Shown here piece by piece: positions 11,901 through 25,200 of a DNA stretch of 64,000 bases. Position 1 is the first letter of the stretch. Each line of letters begins with the position of its first letter. Source of the stretch: Cruorifilaria tuberocauda (lineage: Eukaryota > Nematoda > Chromadorea > Rhabditida > Onchocercidae); NCBI GenBank assembly GCA_013365365.1, contig JABVXU010000312.1:1-64000 (forward strand), written 5' to 3'. Below the pieces are notes generated by a model. It did no database searches. It was not told the DNA's origin and saw only the letters and a program-made list of their open reading frames with translations. Made by a program: the position numbers and the translations under genes.

Positions 11901-14900
11901 TAAATATACTGTTTACAATCATAATTGTTTATTAAATAATTATTGACCTTCAACCTATGTTTACCTTACTTATCAATAACTTTCCATTTTTTGCTCCTGA
12001 TTCCTGTTTTCTTTTTTCATTGTTTTACATTACTTCTTTCGCAATCATTAATTTTGTACTTTTTAAAAGTTTTTCAATTATTGATTTGAACTACGAACTA
12101 ACTTTTCTAATGTTATTTATTTGTGACAAGATGAATGAATTATTGCAGTGCATGTGATTAATATTAGTTTAAAAGAAAAATTTTTACTTAGCTGTTTCAT
12201 TTTTAAACGTTCCATTTCGATTGATGCTTTTCACTAATTGTTCGTTCCCTGAAAATAATTTCGATAAATTGTCGATATTACTTAATCATTTAAATTTCTT
12301 TTTTTTGTTAGTTCATCAAATAAATTGCAAAAATTAATGAAAATAATGTATATAAACTTATGTATGGCATATAAAATAGCATTTTAAAATGATAAATTTA
12401 CTTTTTTTTCCTCCAAAAAAATTCACCAATCATATTATTGGAAGATTAAAAAGTTAGTTCTCATTGAAATAAATCAATCAAAAAAAAAAAAAGAAAATGA
12501 AATTTAAATTACTCTCATCTTTTTTCTTGTCTATAAAAATAGTTTTATTCAATTTTTACGGTCTTTTTATTCCTTATTTTATTTTGCTTTTCATTTTTCA
12601 ATAAAATGCAAAAAATGGAAAAATAAAAAAAGAAGTTGACCAAATTTAATGATAATTTAAATCATTTCTATTCATTTAATTCTATTTCTTTTCCAAAGGA
12701 AAAATTTTCATGAATTTGACATGCAAAAAAATAGCCGTTCAATCAGTTCTGTCCCATTCTTCTTTTTTTTTTTCATTTTCATCTCTTTGATTTCTTGTTT
12801 CCTCTTTGTCAAAAGGCAATTTAAGGGGAAAAACTCCCTCTCTCTCCCTCTCTCTCTCCCTCTTTCTCTGTAATATGAACGATTTATTCATTCGTTCTTT
12901 ATTATCAAACACATTCCCTATCTTGTCACATTTTTCCAAAGTATTTTTCTTGTCTTTTTATTTCTATCAAAAAAGTTTTAAATAGAAAATACTTCTTAAT
13001 TTAATTGAAGAGGAAAAAAAAGCATTCGTTTACTGATTCGTTTTCTTTTTTCCTTTTACCTTTCTTCCATTTCTGTTCTATTTCAAAAGTAAATAGATAT
13101 TCATTTTCATGTATATAAGTATTAACTGGCGGAATAAAATTTTTTATGCTTAATCAGGTTAATAATAACCTGCAATTATAATTAATTGTTTAACTAGGAT
13201 TGTAGTATTGATAGTTATAAATTAATTGCGATAGTAAGTGTAATTATAATAATAATTAAATTCTATTTTTTTGTTCGACCAAAAATTTTTCTTCATTTCT
13301 TTGCATAATAATTATTATTTTTCCCTTTGAAATATGAAATTTTCGATATTTTGAATTTGCAAGAGAAATTACACTAACTTTGTTTATTTTGCTATTTCGG
13401 CTGTTTATTTCAATGTATTCCGTATATTTCAATCATCTCAATTGTCGTGATCGATCTTTCTCGAAGCATATCGATCTGTTTTCCCCACTTTCTGGGCAAA
13501 CCAAACCTAATGGCCAAGAATTATTAATTTCATATTTGAAGAGAACTTTTTTTCTTCACATTTAAATATAACTTTTTTATTTAAAAATAATTGTTATAAT
13601 TAACGTTACTTTCAAAATAATCGTTAAATCATACTTTTCATGAATATAATCTTTTTACGATGATTTTAGAAAATCTATTCGTTTCAAGTAAAAATTTTAA
13701 AAGATATCTTCTTAGTGGTACTTTCAGTATCATTTTAGATAAAGCGACTAATTCAAATTAAATATCTCAAAATTTACGATTGATTCATATTTAAATGCAA
13801 CTTTTTTCTTCATATTTGAATTCAATATTCTAATAATTAATTAATTTAAAATTCTAATATCGATATACTGGTATGGTGATTTCTTTTTTTACCCAGTTTT
13901 CCTTAGATATCCACAAAATTACTCCTATTACGAGTGAAATATTTCATATTTTTTTTATCCATCATTATCTAATTACCTGAGAAATTTCCGAAAAGTGATA
14001 AATCACCGGTATTTAAGATAAAATATTGTAAAGTTTACAGATATAGAAATGAAATATCATATAGTTTTCATACTGGTCAGGATATATCGGGATTTTCAAG
14101 CATATTTTCACCATCTTTAAACTTTTTAGTCGATTTAAGTAAAATTATTTCTTCATGATGTTATATTTTGATAAATTGTAATAATTCGCTAAAACTATAG
14201 AAAGCAAAAAAAAAGATTATGTTTTTGTATGATTTAAAATCACATCTTGATTCTTGTGATAAATTTTTCGTAGAAACGAAGAACAAAATGTTTTTTTTTA
14301 TTGGAAGAAAAAAAAAAAGGGAAAGATTACTGTTTCATTACATTCCATTACATACCTTCAATGATTTCTAACAAAAGTTTTTTGTTTATTTTTATCGAAA
14401 TTCCTTTTCTTAGTATGTTAGCAAAGTTTTCTGGAAAATTCTCGCTAATTTCCGTCAATATGAAAATAACTAAAATTTCGTTTACTTGTTTTGTTTCTTT
14501 TGGGTAACTTGTATTTTATTTAAAGTAATAAAGAAGGAACTAGTGCAAAAAATGACAAAATACAGGAGAACAGGAGAATTCATGATATTTTTGCAGTCTT
14601 ACCTTATCGAAATTATCATTATGACTATTTTGAAATGATAACGTTATCATCTACTTTACACATGATAAATGATATTTCGGATGATGGAAATGAGAGCGTA
14701 TATGAGATAAACAAGGAAATAGCGGTAAAGCGAGAAAGAAAACAAGGCAAGAAAGAAAGATTGAAAATATCGAAAAATGGTATAGAAAATTAGAAAATCA
14801 TAAAGTATGATTATGAAATTAATTAATTAGTAGAATAACAGATTATTTCATTAATGATAAATATCGGTCGTTTACCTCATTCGTTTAATTCTCGTAAACT

Positions 14901-17168
14901 TTTATAATATATTTGATATAATTGTGAAATATTGGAAAATTTAAAAATAAACTATTCAATTTAATATTTTAATTACATCTAGAATTTCAATTTTCATTTT
15001 ATCCTTTTCTATCTTAAAAATTTTGTCCCAATTTTTTTTTTTTTGGAAAAAGAAATATTTAGTTATTTTTTTCTATTTCTCATTTTCATGCATTCTTTGT
15101 TAATCAAAATCTTTCAGCAAATTTTTATTTTTAATTTCCTTTTTTTTCATTTCATTTCATTCGAATTTTCTTTCATCCTTTTTATTTGTTAAATCAAACA
15201 GAAAAAGAAATAAAAAAGCATTGAAATTTGACATTCGAAATGATTTTCCCATTCACCTATTGATGCCAATTCTTTTTTTCTTTCTCGTCTCCTTTATTTT
15301 TTATCACTTATCTTATCAGCTGCTGCTATCTGATAACTCATTTTTCTCACTTCAAAATAAATCATAGATATAAAAATATCATTTTCAATTTGTTTATTTT
15401 ATCATTATATTTGTTACACATTTTGTTCAAAAGACAGTTGCAAAAGAATTTTTCTGACTTTTGGTCTAATTACCTATTTTTTCTTTCGGAATTTTTTTGA
15501 AAAGATTTAAAGATTAAAAACCACACAAATTTTATTGATCATTTTCATAGCCTACGATGGAAGTTTACATCCTTTCTGATAAGATTTATTGAATGAAATA
15601 ATTTTGGCTAAGTTAGCATTTTATTTTTGTCTAGAAAATTGCTTATTACAATTTCATTTTCATTTTATGATTTTTATCATTTGCTGTTTCTTATCACTTC
15701 CTATTCTTCCTATCACATTAAATTTTGCCAAGTTTCTATTTCAGTGAAATAGAAATATATGATAAGGAAGAAAAAAACAGATATCTAATGGATTTTACTC
15801 TCTATTTTCTAAATTTCAAATTAATTAAAAATCAATATCATTATCATTTTAATTGGAGAATACTTGAAGTGTGTATAATTATAATTGAATGTATAAAACA
15901 GAAAGAAATTTTCCCATGAAAAATGAAATAATTTTCTTATTTATTGAAATTTAAATGTTTTTTTGAAATAATTTATCTCTCTATGCTTGCTAATGGCTTA
16001 AAATTTTTACGAAAAAAATTAATTTTTCGAATTTATTAATTCGATTTCTATTATCTATAATTCTATTATCTATTATCATCTTTTATTATCTATTATCACT
16101 ATCTATAATTATCATGTATCATGATGTATCATCAAATCATGTATCAGTTATCATTTCATCAAAACAAAATCCTAACTTATACTGACTGTTATTACATTGA
16201 TTAAATCATGTTCAATAAAAAAACTGATGTCAAAAAAAATCATAACTCTTTAAAAAAATCAAAAAAAAGTAACTCAAGATAAAACATAAATACCGACAAA
16301 AATAATCAATAAATAATAACCTGTAAAACGAATAAATATCAAAAAATAACCAATCAAAAAAACAATGCCAAATCAAAAAAATCAAAATTATCAAGCTTAT
16401 CAGTAAACTTAATGAAGAAAATACATAATCAAATTTGACCAATTGTAATACTCAATAAGTAAATACTCAATGAATAGATTTCATTCATTCACTGATTGCA
16501 TTTACTTTAAGTTCGACAAAACAATAGGTTATTCAATAGTGGGCAATTTAGTAGAGTTAATTAAGCCTTAGCTCATATCTTTCCTATATCATTGATTAAA
16601 AAAAAAGAAATTATCGACTAAAATTTATTTATTCAAATTTTTCTCTTATCTTTAGGGCACTCATCTAATAATATTCATTTCTCTTTTCTTTTCATTCTTT
16701 TTTCTTCTGTTTTGACCTCTTTTTTCCCACTCTCTCTGTGTCACCCTTTTTCTCTGCTGCATTCTATAATTTCTCATCATATTTTTGAGTGGATGTGTCA
16801 TCTGTTTGTTTGGTTGAGGTTATTTTGTGGTCGTGATAATTTGCTTATTGCTTATTTGCTTATGCATGCAAATGCTAATGAGAGTAGAATGTTTGATACG
16901 TCTCTTCATTTATGAAGTATTTTCATCGAATTGAAAATGTGATAAACATTGCTTGCTTATTTTGAAATGATAATTATAATGTTTATCATATTTTCATCTT
17001 ATGAGATATCTCTCTGCATCAATTTACATGATTTTTCCTTTTTTTCTTTTGCAACTTCACGTTTTATGTGATATTCGCTATATCATGAATTATTTAAATA
17101 TATATTGAAATTTCAGAAGCAATTAAAAAAAGTGTTGAAGTTACATTCATTCGATCGATTAACTTATT
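8915..17168. other. long intergenic region, 8.2 kb, no supported gene
   Basis: No multi-exon gene could be built on either strand. Contents seen: one consensus cAMP-response palindrome TGACGTCA (10439-10446); a pyrimidine-rich tract and GA/CT inverted pair (10622-11020, listed separately); a further GA run (about 11249-11282); a CT run at about 12836-12866; and poly-A/T throughout. The open frame antisense to 12739-12939 reads RERERE because of the CT run. An unplaced exon-like segment may exist at 9357-9477 (open, flanked by TTTGTGCAG). Confidence 0.55.
10622..11020. repeat. homopyrimidine tract plus GA/CT inverted repeat
   Basis: About 190 bp (10622-10812) is almost pure C/T. It is followed by a purine arm at 10934-10976, (GA)n-rich, and a complementary pyrimidine arm at 10983-11020, separated by a few bases. 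The arms could fold into a hairpin or cruciform, and the strand asymmetry also suits triplex (H-DNA) formation. Confidence 0.85.
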
Positions 17169-19428
17169 ATGGCTACTAATAAAGCATCTTCTGGACGTTT
17201 AGTATATTATCGTGTATTAGACGTCAATCATGCCGGAATTTCGGAAGTTCTACCGGGTTTGTATGTCAGTGGAATTTGTGCTCTGAAACCATCAGTAATT
17301 CAAGAATACAACATTACAATGATCATCAATGCAACTAGTGAGGTATGATATTGCGGAAAGAACAGAAGTTGAGAGGGAGGAGGGGAAAAGAAGGAAGGAT
17401 TTCCAATAATATTTACACCTAGAATTAATTTAGCACAATTGAAATTTGCGCAAACATGCAAGGAAAAAAGGAACAGATTAAATTTACCTTAACATATAGA
17501 TATTTATGAAAGGAAAAAAAGGGAAGAAGGAAATAAAAGTTTTATTGCAATACTACGATAATTTTTTTTAGAATTTCGTCGCTTATCTTTTGGTTTTTGC
17601 ACTGATAAAAAGCTATTATGGAAAATGATTTAAGCACAGCTTGAATTGGTTACTTTTTTTCCGTTAAGTTTTTTTTGGTGCGCTTTCAATTCCAATTTTT
17701 CATCGACTTTTTTTTTCAAAACTTTTCTTGTTTTTTTGAACTGTTTTTTCTCTCAATGGCCTAAAATGAAAAGGAAAAAAAGAGTTATCCGCCGTCTCTG
17801 TCTCTCTCACTCTTACTCTCTCTCTCTCTCTCTGTCTTTTTTAATTCAGATTTATGTAATGAATTGATTAGGTTTACAGTGGTATATTTGTCCACGTATA
17901 CGAGCCTTTCCCCCACCTGAAAATGGCTACTTCTGCGAATAGGAGTACCACGATTGATTTCATGGAAACACACACCTCTTGTTCCTGATTTTATGGTACC
18001 AGTATTCAGCTTTCAAACAGGAACAATTACACATGGCTTAAACGGGTTTTTTTAATTCGATTTTTTATCTTTTTTTAAAAAAAACCAAAAAAAAAAACAA
18101 AAAACAAAAAACAAAAATTGCAGGAGAGCTGATTCAATGGAAATTTGGAACAAATTATTTTGTGGACATAGTTTTATTTTATTAATATCCCCTCCGTACC
18201 TTTTGGGCTCGTTTTTTTTTCATCACATTAGGAGGTTTATCAGAGAGAGAATAGTATTATGAAATCTAGCACATTCCAACCTTTATTGAAGAAATTAAGA
18301 TTTTTTTTTAAAAAGAGAAAGACGAGTGAATACAATTAAAATATTGTTGAAAACATTTGATATCTTATAGGTACCAAATTCAGCTTCATTAGGTACATTA
18401 CCAAGAATCAAACTATGGTTGGATGATACTCACGAATCATGGGCTCTTTCATATTTAGATTTTGTATGTGATAAGGTTTGTTTTGACTGTGTCCTATTAA
18501 AAATTTTCAAAATTTCTAGTCATTTTTTTGTTCCATCAAAAATCAAATTTGACAAATTTTTGATAAGCTTAAATTGTTAAATTGTAATGATTTATTGTTT
18601 TTTTTTTTGAAGTATTTATTATGAAAATAAATACATAATTAGAAGCATTTTGATTGTAAAAGTATTTTTTTTTGAGATATTGAAAGAAATAGCAAAAGGT
18701 GGTAAAGTTCTTATACATTCCGTACAAGGTGTATCACGTTGTGCAACAATTTGCCTCGCTTTCCTTACGAAATATAAATTCAAAACACTACGTGATGCTT
18801 ATATGCATTTGGCTTCCGTACGACCAAAAGTGGAACCAAATATTGGATTTTGGCAACAGCTTATCTCATTTGAACAGGTATATACATTAGAAAATAAGAA
18901 TGTTTGCAAGAATTGAGTGAAATATTTCATTTGAATTATGAATTTTTAAATTTGAAATTTTAAAAGATTTGAAAATTTTTTAATTTAATTCATTATTTTC
19001 AGGATATAAAGCAAAGTATGAGCTCTGTAAAAATTGTACGAGATCGAAATAATCCATCTATTCTGGTACCGGATGTGTATCGGAAATTTATTTTACGCTG
19101 CAAACGAAAACAACAGCTTCAGCAGTATGCAAATACTGAAAATGTTACTGGAAGACCAAAACAAGCTGAAACTTCACAACAGCAGCAATCTTCGCCTGGC
19201 CGGAAGAATATGATCGACCGGAAATCACGTGGTAGTGTATCTTTCTCAACGACAGTCACCACCAGAACAGCTGCGTGTACCAACGATATGATTGGTGAAG
19301 CTAGTGGAAGTACAAATGGATTGCGCTCTTCGCTAACATCCAATCGAAAATCGCACACTTCCCGAAGGAACACTTCATTGGCAAAAAAATTTCAACCAGT
19401 TTTAGAGCCTCTTGTTGAAGTTGTTTGA
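17169..19428 (+). CDS. DUSP14/18/21-like dual-specificity pseudophosphatase
   Basis: Four exons in phase 0 (17169-17342, 18371-18475, 18677-18877, 19003-19428) give 301 residues. Residues about 15-160 match the small atypical DUSP fold: VLPGLYVSG, then IINATSEVPN, then LWLDDTHESW with the acidic residue of the general-acid loop, then the active-site loop, and the GFWQQLISFE helix typical of the DUSP14/18/21 group (GFWRQL in vertebrates). The signature HCxxGxSRS reads HSVQGVSRC: the catalytic cysteine is Ser108 (codon TCC at 18719-18721) while the arginine is kept. It should therefore bind but not hydrolyse phospho-substrates, as known for STYX-type proteins. The last 140 residues are a basic, Q/S/T-rich tail (QQLQQ, SQQQQSS, SRRNTS), probably disordered. 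A likely spliced-leader acceptor TTTCAG ends at 17116, and AATAAA lies at 19518. Substrate or partner is unknown. Confidence 0.92.
17870..18000. other. GC-richer island inside intron 1 of the pseudophosphatase gene
   Basis: Within an otherwise AT-rich intron this block has balanced composition (for example GAGCCTTTCCCCCACCTG). On the plus strand it contains an acceptor-like TTACAG and a short open frame beginning ATGGCTACTTCTGCG. It could be an alternative first exon, a regulatory element or a non-coding RNA; none is demonstrated. Confidence 0.35.
18062..18116. repeat. A-rich (CAAAAA)n microsatellite
   Basis: Low-complexity A tract interrupted by C at roughly 6-7 base intervals in intron 1 of the pseudophosphatase gene. 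Confidence 0.9.
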
Positions 19429-22224
19429 GTTTAGATAACCGTTTAATTACGCAGTAATACTGCAGTAAATATCATGTTAATTAGAAAAATATATTAGAGC
19501 AAGTGCTGATTTGTAGTAATAAATACAAAATTAGTTATTCATAGATGAAAAAATTGAATATTCATTGCGTAAGTGATTCAACCTGATTATTTTCAATTTT
19601 TATTGTCTTTTTCTATCCTCACAAGGTTGTATATAATTTTTCTTATCTAAAGATTAAGTCTAATCATTTTATGTATTCGATTGTTATTGTTAATTCATCA
19701 AATTATGAAAAATTTCCTTGTGAAAAGCAATTGATTTTTGGAATGGATTATTGTCAAAAGAATTGGTTGCAGAGTTTTAATTAATTACAGCAATTAATAG
19801 TTAATTACTTTAAAGGAATGTAAATTTGTGGAGCAGTGGTAAAAAGGAGAAATTCTTATTTTTTTTCTACATAATGCAAAAACATTTGTTTACCAAAATA
19901 ATTGTTTTATTCCTCCTGCAAAAGAAACGTACTTTTTCCTAGAAAAGTTCTCTCTGTGTATCATATCGTTTGATTTTCTACACAATTAGAAAATTCACTT
20001 CTTTTCAAATTCCTTTTTCTCTTTGTTTCTCGTTATCTCATTATTTACAATACTTTTATTTATTTACTTATTAATTTATTTCGCAAATAATGAGTTTCTC
20101 AATTATTGTTGTTCATTAATACTACATTTGTTGGAATCTCATAATAGTCAAATGCTTTTTCTGTTAATAAAATAAAATTAAAAGTGGAATTGAAGTGGAA
20201 ATCAGAATGTGGACTTTAGTTTCCGAATTTCAAATGAACGGTTTTTTTAACAAGTCGGAGTTTAGTCGAGGAATTATTGCTCCATAGACTTATTGCACAA
20301 GTTGTCATTATTTCGGCGTTACAACGGTTATCCAGAAGATATAAAGTCAGTTTTATGAGATTTAAATATTCTATAGTCTTATCATACTCACTGATTTCTA
20401 TATTTTTGAAAAACAAAAAAATGTAGCAAAAATCTGATTTACATGCAGTTATTGCTGTTTGTTTGTTATTGTTGTAAGCATTGATCTTTTAACCTTTTAT
20501 AGGAATTCCATAATTTAGTGCTTCATTGTTGCAACAAATTACTTATGTATCTCTTCAGTATTCAAGGGATTATTCGCATAATTATTCCATATCTATTCTC
20601 TTCCAATCTATCTACTTTGCAATTATTAAATTTTGTTGTTTTAAATGTGATTTCACAAGTTTTGCAATTTCAAAATTCCAGAAATTATTATCATTATCAT
20701 CGAATAGTATTTTTCTAAAAAACTCTTTAAATGTTACGATAAAATTTAAAAAAATTGAACTTTTAGTTTGCTGAAATTAACTTTTTTTATCGTAAATCGT
20801 AAAATGTTTCTCAAAAATATTAATTATAACAATCGCTATCACTATAATGCCTAATCATTGTAATTAACCATTGTACAGTTAACCATTGTTAAATTATTTT
20901 TTCGCCTTAAATGTAGAAATGTGTTTTATATCGCTTTTGTTTATAAAATACATATATACATATACGTATTTGTAAAATAAAGTATTTATTCATAATACAT
21001 TTGCAGTAATACTCAAACAAATTATTTATAAGAAGTAAATATCGATTATCGGAAATCGGGAAATCGATTAAAAAAAATTAATCCTCAGTATCTTAGCATA
21101 TGGCAATTTTACATTTACTTTTGTAAGCAGCTGCAATATTCGTCATAAATAAAAAGTAAAATCATGAAAGAAATTACGACTGATTTCTTCTTAAATTGTG
21201 ATCAGTTTATTACCTGATACATTGAGCTTATTACTTAATGCATTAAGCCTATTACTTACGATTGCCCCGGCTATTACTTACGTTATTCCATATTAACGTC
21301 GTTATTTCCGTCAATGATACTATCCTTTGATCCTATCTTTGGTATTTATTAAAAGATAATTCCCAATTATTAGCGATTTAATCTAAACAAAAACAAACGA
21401 AAAAAGTTTATGCTTCAATTTGGGCATAATTTACATAATTTAGCTTAAGTTTCGTTCGCAAAAAATATTAAAATGCATTAATCTTAACAAATGTATTTCA
21501 CTTATCAAAGTTAATAAATTATGAAACTGGTTTATCCAAAGAACTCTGTCCCTCTCTCTCTCTTACTTTTTACTTTAGAATTATTGATTGATTTTCCGTA
21601 TTTGTAACTTTTCTACTAGAAGAAAATCCATTTATGATAAATTTGATAATTAATGATAACAATAAAGTTTCCCTTTTACAGTTAAAATTTCTTTTTCGAA
21701 TTTATTAGAGGAAATGTATTATACTAAATCATAATAAAAATAATATATTCTTAAAATCCGAATAAATATCACGTGAGGAAAATCACTTAAGTAGCAACGG
21801 AATAAAATCAGGAATAATATAGCAACCGATAATGTCAGTTATCTAAAGAATTCAGTTACTTTCAGGTATTTTGCAGCAAAGAAGAAGCAAGAAAAGTTGT
21901 ATAAAGCTTTCGTTTCAAGAATAGAGCTTCTCATGAGATTCCGGAAGATCTGACAGTCAAAAAAACATCCGGAAATTTTTGTTATCTCCTTTTTGTTCAC
22001 TATTTGGGATTCTTCTTTTCACATGTGAGTTGCTGGTCTGATGGATTGATTAATCAGTTGTAATTTCCACGCTGTTTCAACGGGAGAAGTGGGGATTCCG
22101 GTGCGGGAGGAGGAGAGTTATGAGCTTCTGGTAGTTATTGTGCCATAACCGGATTTTCGGTTCCTGTTTACGCCAAAATTTTTAACTTCCATATCCTAAA
22201 ATTCCAAAAAGTTGAAGTTGAAAG
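19429..22224. other. intergenic: 3' UTR, AT-rich DNA, then promoter/outron of the alpha-COP gene
   Basis: The polyadenylation signal AATAAA of the upstream gene is at 19518-19523. No gene is seen to about 21800. From about 21860 to 22150 composition becomes less AT-biased (GGGAGAAGTGGGGATTCCGG, GGTGCGGGAGGAGGAG), which is likely the promoter and outron of the alpha-COP gene because a strong spliced-leader acceptor lies 11 bp before its ATG. Confidence 0.6.
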
Positions 22225-22233
22225 TTGTTTTAG
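22225..22233 (+). other. probable spliced-leader trans-splice acceptor of alpha-COP mRNA
   Basis: TTGTTTTAG ends 11 bp before the ATG at 22245, with no donor or exon evident upstream. In nematodes a 3' splice site so close to the start codon usually receives a spliced leader. This supports the chosen start. Confidence 0.6.
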
Positions 22234-22244
22234 ATTTTCAAACG

Positions 22245-25200
22245 ATGACAATTCTGAAAAAATTCGAGTCAAGCTCAGCTCGAGTTAAAGGTAAGTGTTA
22301 GTGAAGATTTTTTCATCTATCTCTGTAAAAGTAATGCATTATCATTTTCGTATAGAAGAAAGTAAATAAACTGCGATTCACACTCACATTAAAAACAAAT
22401 GAGTGAATTAGTTTTCATGAAGGATAATCCAATTCAGATATTTTATTTTTTTTCAGTAGAATTTTAAAATGAAAGTAAAAATTAGCAAAGTAATATCATT
22501 GATTTTTTTCTCCTTTAATCGATGAGCGTCATTTTGCTTCTATATGTTCTTTAATGTTATCGAGTTTGAAATTTAACTTTTTTCTTTCTCCAGTCTTTTC
22601 GTTTTGGTGATTTTTTATTAATTTTTCTGATTATAATTTTGAATAATGTAGTTGAAATTAATTCATTTAGGAATTTCGTTCCATCCGACTCGACCATGGG
22701 TTTTGGCATCATTACATAGTGGAATCATTCAATTATGGGATTATCGAATGTGTGTTATGTTGGATAAATTTGATGAGCATGATGGTCCAGTACGTGGCAT
22801 TGCATTTCACAGTCAGCAGCCAATTTTTGTATCTGGCGGCGATGATTACAAAATTAAGGTAAACTTTTTGGAAATCGTAGATTTTTTTGGTGAAAAAATT
22901 TTTACGTCAAATTTCGAGAATTAAAAATGATTTAGATCTAGTTTCTGAAATGGAATTCTTAACTGTACCATCTGGTTTTAGAGCTTTTTCTTTTGTGAAG
23001 TTTTTATACAATTATATTTATATTTCATATATATTTCGATGTTACAAAATTGTGACTGAAGTTTTAGAAATATTTTAACTTTTTTTTCAAAATTTGAATA
23101 TAATATTATTATTTATTATCTATGAGTTTTATGTAATGTTTAAAATTTAGGTATGGAATTACAAGCAACGTCGCTGTATATTTACACTACTCGGCCATCT
23201 TGATTACATCCGTACCACGTTTTTTCACAGCAACTATCCGTGGATTATTAGTGCATCAGATGATCAAACAGTTCGGATTTGGAATTGGCAAAGCCGTCAT
23301 AGTATTGCCATTTTAACTGGTAAGTTTATATTGTCATTCCGATCGCAGTGTAGCAATATAGAACGATTAAGCGAAGAATAAACTGATTATGAAGTGGAGC
23401 AGATATTTTATCATATTTTATTTCCCCATCTTTCAAGTAGTATGTATATATTAGTTATCCGTTTATATTAATAAAGGCTTATACTTTACAAGGTCATAAC
23501 CACTACGTTATGTGCGCACAATTTCATCCAACCGAGGACCTGGTAGCATCAGCTTCTCTAGACCAGACTGTTCGCATTTGGGACATTTCTGGGCTTCGAA
23601 AGAAGAACGTTTCACCGGGAACTGGTAACGATATATCACGTGTGCGTTCAATGAGCGGTGTAGCCAGTAGCGATTTGTTTGGGCAACCTGATGTCGTTGT
23701 TAAACATGTTTTAGAAGGGCATGATAGAGGTATATTGAAATGATTTAGTATAACTTCAGTATCATTATTTCACTATTTTGTAAGGATCTCTTTTCACATT
23801 AAATATTTATCGAAAAAGCATTTTTACTGTGGTTAATTCTACAGTTAAGTCAGTTGTTACAGAATTCTATCACTTGTTTGATTTTCCCTGTGAACGAGCA
23901 TTGTATGCTTGCATAGTTCAACAATTAAAGATGGTGTTTGCTTCTTTAAGGAGTTAATTGGGTTTCATTTCATCCAACGATGCCACTTTTGGTTTCGGGT
24001 GCAGATGATCGTCAAGTAAAATTGTGGCGTTACAATGAAAGTAAAGCTTGGGAGGTTAGATTATTCATTTATATTGAAATTTGAGCTCATTCATTCTTTG
24101 AATATATAAAAATTCTCAAAGATCGAGAAAGCCATACGTCTGCGTTATTTCTTTATAGGTGGATTCATGCCGCGGACATTACAACAACGTGTCTTCGGTA
24201 TTGTTTCACGCAAAGGCAGAATTGATATTAAGTAATTCCGAAGACAAAAGCATTCGTGTTTGGGATATGCAAAAACGCACATGCTTGCATACATTCAGGT
24301 AAGTTTTTAAGAAGTGAAGTTTTGAGCAGTTTGTTTTGTTTTAGTTTCGGTTTGAGATTTAAAATATTCTATAAAGATTTTCCATGAGATATTCCATAAA
24401 GACTTTCCATGAGATTATTTCAGTTTACATTCTAATTCTGAAAAGAAGTTATTCTCGAAACAGATTGAGAATGTAGTTTATTTAATCTTTTTTAATTTAC
24501 AGACATGATAATGATCGATTTTGGGTTTTGGCTACTCATCCAACACTAAATATGTTCGCAGCAGGTCATGATAGTGGAATGATGGTGTTTAAAATTGAAC
24601 GTGAACGTCCAGCATTTTGTGTACATGAAAATTTAGTGTTTTATGTAAAAGATCGTCAACTAAGACGTTTGGATTTAACTAATAAGTTAGTTTTTAAGAG
24701 AGGATTTAATCTAAAATCTTATTAGGCAATAAATAATGGAACATACAGTTGGACATTGAAGAGGCATATTTGAAAGATATTTATACGCAATACCTTCGAA
24801 ATTAAAATTTGAAAATTTCAAAACTCCAAGTTTTATGGATTATAAGTCGATTCATATTGGAAAATTTCAGCAAAGATGTAGCATTAGTGCCACTTCGTGG
24901 TAGCAAGCTTATGCAGCCGTATTATTCATTGCATTACAATCCTGCCGAAAATTCATTCCTTTTGATTACGCGTACGCCTATGCTTGAATATTGTACATAC
25001 GACATGTATAAAGTAAATATTAGCATTGAATTTATTTCATTTGCTCCATTTCAAGTTGCTGCTTAAATCATTATTACTAATTATTATTGTTGCGTACTTT
25101 ATTCAGTCCATTAAATATAGCAACTTAATTTTTATCAGTGTTAATTTCATTGTTTTCAATTTTTTAAATGTTTTTTAGTATTAACTACACATGCAAAATC

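Noticed and set aside
12739..12939. Minus-strand frame with RERERERE repeat, resembling an RS/RE-rich protein
   Set aside because: It comes directly from a CT microsatellite and has no other coding sign.
24686..24870. Read-through of alpha-COP intron 7 as extra coding sequence
   Set aside because: The frame quickly hits a stop, and joining 24685 to 24871 restores the conserved LTNNKDVAL context in phase.
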